Source: Gemmatimonadota bacterium (GTDB taxonomy: Bacteria > Gemmatimonadota > Gemmatimonadetes > Longimicrobiales > Gaopeijiaceae). Taken from it: a stretch of DNA of 13,652 nt. Position numbers and translations under genes: made by a program. The stretch covers positions 1 to 13,652 of the forward strand of contig JAUXEE010000022.1 of the NCBI GenBank assembly GCA_030618065.1, written 5' to 3'. Each line of letters begins with the position of its first letter. Positions within the stretch are counted from its first letter, which is position 1. Below, piece by piece: positions 1 to 6,189 of the stretch. The notes beneath the pieces were generated by a model. That model saw only the letters and a list, made by a program, of their open reading frames with translations. It made no database searches and was not told the origin of the DNA.

Positions 1-2
1 CC

Positions 3-239
3 GAGTATGAAGCCGACAGTGAGTTTGGAGGTGAGATCCAAAGGCTGGCGCGGCGGTTCAAGGTCAGCACGCTGGTGATCCTCCGGGGGATTCACGACAC
101 AGGGGGAATCTCCGCCGCTCGGCTCTGGGCCGAGTATGAGGCAGAGCTGGCCAGGTTGCGGGATCTTCCCCGGGGTAGGAGGGGAAGACAGAGGCGTTAC
201 GAGTCAGAACACGATGCTGCTACGTCGGAAGTTTTCTGA
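3..239 (+). CDS. ImmA/IrrE-type metallo-endopeptidase, C-terminal part (5' end outside window)
   Basis: An open frame enters from the left edge and ends at TGA 237-239, giving the last 78 residues. The visible segment EIQRLARRFKVSTLVILR, followed by a GIS...LWAEYEAEL stretch, resembles the region after the zinc site in ImmA/IrrE family peptidases, where a helical segment is followed by an acidic 'W..Y..EL' tail. The catalytic HExxH would lie upstream, outside the window, so activity cannot be judged. Members of this family are Zn-dependent peptidases that cleave Xre-type repressors. They often sit in mobile elements, toxin-antitoxin loci or phage-derived loci. The last 25 residues are rich in Arg and Glu and look unstructured. 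The gene converges on the phosphoesterase, with about 42 bases between the stops. The family call rests on the tail only. Confidence 0.65.
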   Translation, partial: EYEADSEFGGEIQRLARRFKVSTLVILRGIHDTGGISAARLWAEYEAELARLRDLPRGRRGRQRRYESEHDAATSEVF

Positions 240-281
240 TCGTAGGTGATGCCGGCTAAAGTTTCGGAAATCGAGGGGGTT

Positions 282-1457
282 CTATCCTCGCGGAATCACC
301 AGGGTATGCACCACCTTCCCGTCCAAGTCGGTCACGACCACCCTGAGTTCATCAGCAGTAGCATCCACCTTCCCGACCTGGTCCTGCCCAATCACGAGCA
401 GGTGATAGGAGTGGTCGACGTCGGGCCCAGGCGGCGTGTACGCGAAGCGGTGCCGATGCCCTGAGATCACCAGGTCCACTCCGGCCTCGTTGGCCGTCTC
501 GATCCAAGCGCCCGGTCCGTCGGCCAGCCAGCCCCACTGCGGATCGTGCATCAGGATGACGCGGAACGGAGCCTCGGAAACCCGTGGTTCCGTCTTCACG
601 TGGTCTTGGAACCAAGCGAGCTCTTCGGCCCGGTACGGTCCGGTCAGGTTCAACTCGGCGTACACGTTGGTGTCGTCCGGTTTGTCCTCCCCGGTATCGA
701 GGACGATGAGATGCACAGGGCCGGCATCTCGGGCATAGTAGAACCGCCCTTCCGGCGTCGGGACGTAGTCCAGGAGCCGCCTGGCGAAGGGGCCCCGCAG
801 TTCGTGGTTACCGCGAACAAAGAAGAGGGACTTGGAGTGTGCCAGCGCGGCCGTGGTGGGACGGAGCCAAGCCCGAAACAGGTGCTCCTCGGTGTCGATC
901 CAATGGAAGGCGTCGCCCCCGTGAACCAGAAACTCCGTCGATTCCCAATCGATGGCCTGGTTCAGATCGTTGATCCTCCCCGTATCCTCATGCGTGTCGG
1001 TAACGATGCTGAAGGACACGGAGGGGCTCTCGCGGTCGAAGGTGGTGAAGTGATGCGGTCCGCTTCGAACATCCAAACCCTTATCAGGCCAGTACGCGTT
1101 GAGCTTCACGACACGGGTCGCGACAACCTCGTAGGAGTAGGTGGTGCCCGGCGCCAGGTCTTCGAGATGAACCACATGACGGGTGCCTACTGGAACGAGT
1201 CCATCGACCTGCGGTTCGGCCTCTGCCGACAAATCGTTGCCCGGTCCATAGCGGACCTTCGCATGGCTGGGCGTGTCGGTGAACCAAACGATAGTCGCCG
1301 TCCTTTCGCCGGATGCAATCAGGTAGGGACCCTCGGTGATCACGGGCCGAGTGTCGTAGACCTTGAAAGGTTCTGACTGGGCATGAGCCGGCCCGGCCAC
1401 AACGGCCATCGCGGCAAAAAGGATCAAAGCTCGGGCGATCATGGGCAGAGTCTTCAT
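282..1457 (-). CDS. secreted purple-acid-phosphatase-like metallophosphoesterase
   Basis: This is a 391-residue protein. Residues 1-26 form a signal peptide (basic start, hydrophobic core, cleavage near AHA-Q), so the enzyme is exported. Residues about 35-140 look like the fibronectin-type N-terminal domain of purple acid phosphatases (GPYL...TATIVWFTD, then LAPGTTYSYEV). From about 148 the calcineurin-like core carries every expected metal-ligand motif: DTH (D154, H156), GGD (D182), GNHE (N217, H218), MHDP (H304) and GHRH (H334, H336). The family hydrolyses phosphomonoesters or diesters with a di-metal centre; the actual substrate cannot be read from the sequence. The ATG at 1457 is supported by the signal peptide directly after it, although no strong Shine-Dalgarno sequence is visible. 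A tandem 11-base repeat lies just upstream. The gene is transcribed alone, diverging from the large TPR/propeller gene and converging on the ImmA-like gene. Confidence 0.9.
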   Translation of the reverse strand: MKTLPMIARALILFAAMAVVAGPAHAQSEPFKVYDTRPVITEGPYLIASGERTATIVWFTDTPSHAKVRYGPGNDLSAEAEPQVDGLVPVGTRHVVHLEDLAPGTTYSYEVVATRVVKLNAYWPDKGLDVRSGPHHFTTFDRESPSVSFSIVTDTHEDTGRINDLNQAIDWESTEFLVHGGDAFHWIDTEEHLFRAWLRPTTAALAHSKSLFFVRGNHELRGPFARRLLDYVPTPEGRFYYARDAGPVHLIVLDTGEDKPDDTNVYAELNLTGPYRAEELAWFQDHVKTEPRVSEAPFRVILMHDPQWGWLADGPGAWIETANEAGVDLVISGHRHRFAYTPPGPDVDHSYHLLVIGQDQVGKVDATADELRVVVTDLDGKVVHTLVIPRG

Positions 1458-1460
1458 CTC

Positions 1461-1482
1461 GAAGGATAGGCGAAGGATAGGC
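1461..1482. repeat. tandem 11-bp direct repeat in the phosphoesterase 5' leader
   Basis: The unit gaaggataggc occurs twice in perfect tandem, at 1461-1471 and 1472-1482. It begins 3 bases upstream of the phosphoesterase ATG on the opposite strand. Read on the minus strand it places two pyrimidine-rich copies where a ribosome-binding site would be expected, which may explain why none is visible. It could be a slippage product or a regulatory site. Confidence 0.6.
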
Positions 1483-1530
1483 CAAGGCCAAACAACGCCC
1501 TATTGGTGGTCGCTTCCGCTGGGAGACGTT

Positions 1531-1588
1531 GGGCCTACCCCGACTATGCGGAGATCAGCATAGTCGGGGGAACCTCACTTGTAGGCCC
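1531..1588. repeat. two-part inverted repeat (large hairpin) in the divergent intergenic region
   Basis: The inner stem ccccgactatgc (1538-1549) pairs perfectly over 12 bases with gcatagtcgggg (1558-1569) around the 8-base loop ggagatca. An outer stem gggcctac (1531-1538, sharing one base with the inner stem) pairs with gtaggccc (1581-1588); 11 unpaired bases lie on the right arm (1570-1580). No T-run follows on either strand, so it is not a typical Rho-independent terminator. It lies beside a possible IS91-type transposase remnant, and IS91-like elements carry hairpins at their ends. A transposon end is therefore one reading; an operator or a structured leader of the phosphoesterase is another. 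Confidence 0.7.
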
Positions 1589-1757
1589 GCACCATGTTCT
1601 CGTTGCCGAGCGTTTCAGCTGAAACGCTGGTCCGGATCTCGTACACCCTGGCCAGCAGAGCGGCCCATGAGGATTCGTTTGCAGATCGTGTGCTGGAGGC
1701 GCACTGAATCGTGGAAAGGCCAGTAATCTTGCGGTAGACGGGGTTTTCGCGACCCAC
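1575..1757 (-). pseudogene. possible IS91-family transposase C-terminal remnant
   Basis: A 60-codon minus-strand frame contains the segment SSWAALLARVYEI (about 1634-1672). From memory this resembles the conserved 'WA.LLARIYEV' stretch of IS91-family HUH transposases, which precedes a Cys-pair motif. That Cys motif is absent here. The following residues are unrelated, and a perfect palindrome interrupts the frame at that point. A large hairpin lies beyond the stop codon, as might occur near the end of such an element. Homology covers only about 13 residues, so this is a tentative call: it could be chance in a non-coding spacer. If real, it is a dead fragment lacking the catalytic HUH and Tyr motifs. 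Confidence 0.3.
1609..1628. repeat. perfect 20-bp palindrome
   Basis: AGCGTTTCAGCTGAAACGCT reads identically on both strands with no central spacer. It sits 21 bases to the right of the large two-part hairpin, in the spacer between the divergent phosphoesterase and TPR/propeller genes. A perfect 20-base dyad is compatible with a dimeric regulator's operator or a recombinase/cruciform site. No T-tract follows, so termination is unlikely. Confidence 0.75.
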
Positions 1758-1842
1758 AATCCGTTCTACGTTTTGACCGGATCAAGCATATTTCGGATTG
1801 GTGGCATCCGAATCGGGCATTCCACGGCGAGGGCAAGAAAGA

Positions 1843-4800
1843 GTGGCACGAGGCAAACGGAAGAAGAAGGCGAATAAAGGGCGCCCGCTCAACGTCGAAA
1901 AGGTTCTGTCTGGCGGTGTCCAGCCAACCGCGATACAACTGGCGGAGGTCATTCACCGAATCAACCCGACCGGGGACTCGGACACCGCCGATGAGTTGGG
2001 GCGACGTTACGACCTCAAATCACGCCTGCAAAGCCTATTCGTTGACAAGTTCAGAGAAGAGGTCGAAGTCCGTCCTGGTCAGACCGAGAGTGTGGTGTTG
2101 CTCGTTCACCGGCCGTCCGGTGCGGATGCCTGCCATGCCATCGTCGCCGATCTCGAGCCCGACGCACGAAGCTGGGTCCAATGGCAAATCGATGAGGCGA
2201 ACTTGGTCGACGTGACGCAGGAAGAGCACACCGACATTCAGACCTCTTCCCACGATAAGTCCTCGGTTCAGCGCAGCGACGAGACTGATCGAGGTCCGCT
2301 GACCGTGGAGACACTGATCAGACTCGGGCAAGAAGCCCTCGAGGCTTTCGATTATCAAGAGGCGGAGACATGCTTCGAGGAAGCCTACTCCCTGGAACCA
2401 GGCAATGCCGGTGTGGCGTCTCGACTGCTGGAATTCTTCGTTGAGCACCTGGGGGCATACGAAAAGGGTCTGGCTCTGATCAGCGGCGCTCGGTTTCCCC
2501 TCACAGACAAGGTGCGAGTCCTCGGGGCCGTTGCCGCCGCCCGGGCACAGCGTTTCCATGAGGCCAGCACGCTGGCCCGTGGAGTCCGTGACGAGAGACT
2601 CAGCGAAGTGTGGCTCTCGATTGCAGATGATGCCATCAAGGCGGGGCGTTGGGAGGACGCACTTGGGGCCGTGGAAACCGCGCGAAAGGAGGCCCCCAAC
2701 GACATGCGGTATCTTCCACGAGCCGAAGCGATCGACCAAGGTCGTGCCGCTGAACGAAGACCGCTGGAGCTGGCACTTCAGACTCTGATCGGGCAGGGGC
2801 TCTACGGCGAGGCTGAAGCTGGCGCCATGGAATTGCTGGAACGCTGGCCGGACAGTTCGACGGCCAAGCGGATTCTGACGAAAGTGGAAGCACACAACAG
2901 GGCAGCTCTGCTCGAGCAGGAGATGCAGCTCGCCGAAAAGGCGCGAGCAAAGGGCGATGATTTTTCTGCCTCGGCCCATTTCAGAAAAGCGATCGATCTC
3001 GGCGGTGAAAAAGAGAAAGTTCTGCCCAAGATCGCCGCCGCACAGGCTTCTCTGAAAGCGAGAAAAGACACCGCTCGGGTTGATCGTACTGTCGAGGTGC
3101 TTTCCCTGGGCAACCTCCCAAAGGGACTGACAGTATTTCTCGAGCTCGAAGTCCATCTGCGAGAGCGGGTCAGAGAACAGAAGTCGATGCCCATATTGTC
3201 GTGGATCGATCAGCTCTCGAAGGTGCATGGTGGAAAGAGACATCGGTCCAACCTGGCGAATGCTGTGATCGCCCTGGCCGAGGCAACCGATATGGCAGAA
3301 GCTGGTGAGCTAAGACGGGCCTCGAAACGCGTGGCGCCATTCTCCTTCTTTCTCGAATCGTTGCAGGAATATTCCCATATCGTAGATGCCGAGAAGAAGC
3401 GGGCCAAGCTGGAACACCGACGCGCCATAGATGAGGCCTTTTCCGCCTTCGAAGCGGCAGTCGAAAAGCAACAGTTCGAGCAGGCGTTGATCCATCAGGA
3501 GAAGCTCAAGCACGAAGAGATGTCCGATGAAAGACGGATGAGGTTCGAGCAATTGAGCGGCCTACTGCAACGGGGGATGGCTCAAATCCGCCTTCTCGAG
3601 GAGTTGGATACCGCATGTCGAACCGGCGATTTCTTGAAGGCGCGCAGGTTGGTGGAGGTGCTCGGAGGCGACGCGCAGACAACAGAGCCGGGACGTTGGC
3701 AATCCAAACAACTCGAGGTCGAAAGCCATATTCAACGAAAGTGGAAATTATGGCGCCTGACTGGACGAGCCGCCCAGGAAACCGGCGTAATGTCACTGGA
3801 CGACCATTCCCGGGGCGAGCAGCCAAGATTGTGGATCAGTCCTGATGGCGACACCGCGGTAGAGTGCTGGGCCAGGGGCAGGTGGATCTTCTGTCGAGAA
3901 GTGGATGTGGAAACCTCCCGCGCCACCGCCACCGCGCTGGCGAGGACCGAGCAACCAATGACTCGTTTTGCCGCATCCTCCTATGATGGCGAAGTAATTT
4001 CCCTTGTTGACACCGAGGCCGTGGTGGAATTCGACGTCGTCCCATGGCGGGTGCGAAGCCGGACCGATATCAGGCGCTGGGTCATGCGTGGGGAGACCAT
4101 GGATGAGGTGTTTGCCAAACCCCGAAGCGATCGTCTCTGGCTCTTCCATTCCAAGAAGGACGCCGGTCTTCGAGAGGGCGTTCGGGTGATCAACAGACAG
4201 ACTGCGCGGGATGTCAAGGAGCTGGGTGAGCAGGGCTGGGATGTCACCTATCTCCCTCTGACCCCTCCACGGATGGCAACGTTCAAAGAAGAATGGGAGT
4301 GCTGCCTGTGGGATGAGAGGGGTTCCCAGGACACAAAATTCAGCGTCAGGGGAATGGCTGGATTGTACGCTGTTCAGGTACATCCGGACGGAGAGCAGCT
4401 CGTCTTTCTGGCCAATTCCTATGATGATCGGGAATGGGGTACCTTGACCCTCCAGGCCACCGACTTGGGTGGACACCCCGGTGCCTCCTATCGTATTCCC
4501 GATTCGAATTTCGAGCGCATCCACGAAGTGGCGACTTCCACCGAGCTGGGCCTCGTATTCGTATTGTGCGCCATGGATGGCATTCGACAAAGGCTCCTGG
4601 CTTTCAGGGCGACCAACGGAGCATTTGAGCTCCTCTATGAGCTGGAGGTTCCCGTTTCGGTTCACCTTGTGCGCGATATTCAAAGCAGACACGTCCTGGC
4701 TCTCGCCACCACCGACGAGGGTGCGGTCTTCGTGAGACTCGACTCGGATGCCCCGGCGGTGAGCCGATGGAGAGAAAGCACACACCGCATTCATATGGCG

Positions 4801-5691
4801 GAAGACAGGTTCCTCGGCTGTCAATGGCCTTCGGGTGTTTCGAACGCATCGGCATTGGCGCTGTTCGCTCGTCTCCGACCGATGAGCGAAGAGACCCTGA
4901 TCAAAGAGATTGAAAGACATGCTCACGACAACGAATCAGATCACGAAGAATTATTGGCGATGGCCCACGCGATCAGCAAACTCATCGGTGAGGAGAGGGG
5001 GAGGCTCTTGGAGAAGTACATAGCAATGATAGACGATCCCTCTCCTATCGCGGCTGAGCTGCAGCTTCTGCGGGCTTCAGAACATCTTTGGGAGCATGGA
5101 TGGCAGAATATCGAGCCTCATCTGAAAGCTTGCGACGAGAGGGCGTTGGACCCTGCAAGCCTGGCTCACTTCTATCATCTAAGCGGCCTCGACCGCTATT
5201 TTCGCAACGATCTTCCCGGCGCCCGGCTCTGTTTTGAGCGTCTGGCCAAATGTGAAGAATCCTGCACTGACGCGAATACACTGCTCTCCTTGACGCGCGG
5301 GTCGGCTGCTGATGGGTGCGAACGACCGGAAATCGAACCATGCGGCAGCAAGCTGAGACGGCTGATAGGCCAGGCCGACCAGGCCCTCACTCTGGGCGAC
5401 ACTGAAGCAGCCCTGCTTACCCTGGACACGCCGTTCATCTGGAACCAGGAGGAGCTCCAAAGCCTAGCACGATTGTGCGACCTGCTGCTCGAGAGGGAGC
5501 ATCTCGACGATGCTTCCACGTACCGGAAAGTCTATCTGCTGGCCAACTTCGTCTATCAGATGGAGGCGGACCGAGGAGTGTTCCGGAGAGACATTTCCAT
5601 CGGTGAGAACCCATGGGATGCAGACCGTTTGGAAGCGACTGTGACCCGTGCCAAAGAGTGGCTCGATGATTTTTCCCCAGGGGCAGACTGA
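1843..5691 (+). CDS. very large TPR / beta-propeller protein of unknown function
   Basis: I do not recognise a named family. From the GTG at 1843 the protein has 1282 residues; GCGAGGG lies about 10 bases upstream of that codon. The frame stays open to TTG 1798 and GTG 1801, which have no visible ribosome-binding site, so a 14-15 residue longer form is possible. There is no signal peptide or membrane segment, so it should be cytoplasmic. Residues 5-14 are strongly basic. Residues about 15-125 form a compact unknown domain (LAEVIHRINPTG, RYDLKSRLQSLF, DARSWVQWQ). Residues about 150-640 are helical and TPR-like, rich in A/E/L/R, with coiled-coil character near 510-600. Residues about 660-975 are beta-rich with recurring 'SPDGD', 'HPDGEQLVFL' and 'GLVFVL' strands, like a WD40/YVTN-type propeller. 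Residues about 1000-1270 are helical again. Its GC content is visibly lower than that of genes to the right. No ATPase, nuclease or protease motif is seen. Confidence 0.85.
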   Translation: MARGKRKKKANKGRPLNVEKVLSGGVQPTAIQLAEVIHRINPTGDSDTADELGRRYDLKSRLQSLFVDKFREEVEVRPGQTESVVLLVHRPSGADACHAIVADLEPDARSWVQWQIDEANLVDVTQEEHTDIQTSSHDKSSVQRSDETDRGPLTVETLIRLGQEALEAFDYQEAETCFEEAYSLEPGNAGVASRLLEFFVEHLGAYEKGLALISGARFPLTDKVRVLGAVAAARAQRFHEASTLARGVRDERLSEVWLSIADDAIKAGRWEDALGAVETARKEAPNDMRYLPRAEAIDQGRAAERRPLELALQTLIGQGLYGEAEAGAMELLERWPDSSTAKRILTKVEAHNRAALLEQEMQLAEKARAKGDDFSASAHFRKAIDLGGEKEKVLPKIAAAQASLKARKDTARVDRTVEVLSLGNLPKGLTVFLELEVHLRERVREQKSMPILSWIDQLSKVHGGKRHRSNLANAVIALAEATDMAEAGELRRASKRVAPFSFFLESLQEYSHIVDAEKKRAKLEHRRAIDEAFSAFEAAVEKQQFEQALIHQEKLKHEEMSDERRMRFEQLSGLLQRGMAQIRLLEELDTACRTGDFLKARRLVEVLGGDAQTTEPGRWQSKQLEVESHIQRKWKLWRLTGRAAQETGVMSLDDHSRGEQPRLWISPDGDTAVECWARGRWIFCREVDVETSRATATALARTEQPMTRFAASSYDGEVISLVDTEAVVEFDVVPWRVRSRTDIRRWVMRGETMDEVFAKPRSDRLWLFHSKKDAGLREGVRVINRQTARDVKELGEQGWDVTYLPLTPPRMATFKEEWECCLWDERGSQDTKFSVRGMAGLYAVQVHPDGEQLVFLANSYDDREWGTLTLQATDLGGHPGASYRIPDSNFERIHEVATSTELGLVFVLCAMDGIRQRLLAFRATNGAFELLYELEVPVSVHLVRDIQSRHVLALATTDEGAVFVRLDSDAPAVSRWRESTHRIHMAEDRFLGCQWPSGVSNASALALFARLRPMSEETLIKEIERHAHDNESDHEELLAMAHAISKLIGEERGRLLEKYIAMIDDPSPIAAELQLLRASEHLWEHGWQNIEPHLKACDERALDPASLAHFYHLSGLDRYFRNDLPGARLCFERLAKCEESCTDANTLLSLTRGSAADGCERPEIEPCGSKLRRLIGQADQALTLGDTEAALLTLDTPFIWNQEELQSLARLCDLLLEREHLDDASTYRKVYLLANFVYQMEADRGVFRRDISIGENPWDADRLEATVTRAKEWLDDFSPGAD

Positions 5692-5871
5692 TGCTCCCCT
5701 GAAGGGAGTTCACCCGGGCCCGGAGTCGCGCTCGCCGACTTCCAAAAGGACCCAGGGACGGGAAAGAGGCCGATTCGTCTACCTGTGGGTGGCGAAACCC
5801 CCATCCAGCGAACATCATGAGGATCATTTGTAGGGGCGTATCCATGTCCCTCGATCAGCCTGCTGGCGCAC
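5692..5871. other. spacer without an intact gene downstream of the large gene
   Basis: I see no supportable gene here. Immediately after the large gene's stop there is a weak 5-bp hairpin, ctccc (5694-5698) with gggag (5704-5708), with no T-run behind it; termination is doubtful. The frame of the TonB remnant is closed by TGA at 5818-5820, and the sequence upstream of about 5945 does not match the rest of a TonB protein. The spacer may therefore contain a deletion or insertion junction. Confidence 0.4.
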
Positions 5872-6126
5872 ATGTGCCACGTCGGCCGAGAACGACACGA
5901 CGGCAGCTTACCTAACCCGTTGCGACCCTGTCGCTTGCTCCTGGGCTGGGTTTTGGAACAGGACGGGGTCGTCATTCGAACCGCTGTCGACAAGACCTCG
6001 GGCCATCATGCACTGGACGAAGCAGCCCTGGAGGTGGCCCGGATGATCGAGTTCACGCCGGCTCTGAACCGGGACAAGAGGGTCCCCGTCTGGATCTCCC
6101 TACCCATCACCTTCACGACCCGGTAG
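5872..6126 (+). pseudogene. TonB C-terminal domain remnant
   Basis: The 84-codon frame ends in a clear TonB C-terminal domain half: VVIRTAVDKTSGHHALDEAA, then FTPALNRDKRVPVW and the terminal LPITFTTR. In intact energy-transducing TonB proteins this domain follows a transmembrane anchor and a Pro-rich linker, and contacts TonB-dependent receptors in the periplasm. Here recognisable homology begins only near 5945. The preceding 24 codons look random, there is no anchor or linker, and no convincing Shine-Dalgarno sequence precedes the ATG at 5872. I read this as the 3' remnant of a tonB-like gene that lost its 5' part in a rearrangement, possibly the one that brought in the large upstream gene. 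A very short expressed protein is less likely. The C-terminal homology itself is strong. Confidence 0.7.
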
Positions 6127-6189
6127 GGAGGGTCATTGGGGCTACAGGAGGGAAGGGGGGCCCGGTTTTCTTCCGACGACTCTGCTTCG

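Noticed and set aside
272..290. cgagg/cctcg hairpin at the phosphoesterase stop as a terminator
   Set aside because: Only a 5-bp stem with a 9-base loop and no T-run on either strand.
546..1376. Long plus-strand open frame (276 codons) opposite the phosphoesterase
   Set aside because: It is antisense to a gene with a full set of metallophosphoesterase motifs and a signal peptide; its own translation has no recognisable domain.
1773..1801. TTGACC as a -35 box for the large gene
   Set aside because: No acceptable -10 hexamer lies 16-18 bases downstream.
2035..3243. Minus-strand open frame of 402 codons inside the large gene
   Set aside because: The plus-strand reading gives coherent helical repeats over the same bases; the minus reading has no domain-like pattern.
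3793..4926. Minus-strand open frame of 377 codons inside the propeller region
   Set aside because: Antisense to beta-propeller-like repeats on the plus strand; no start signal and no recognisable motif.
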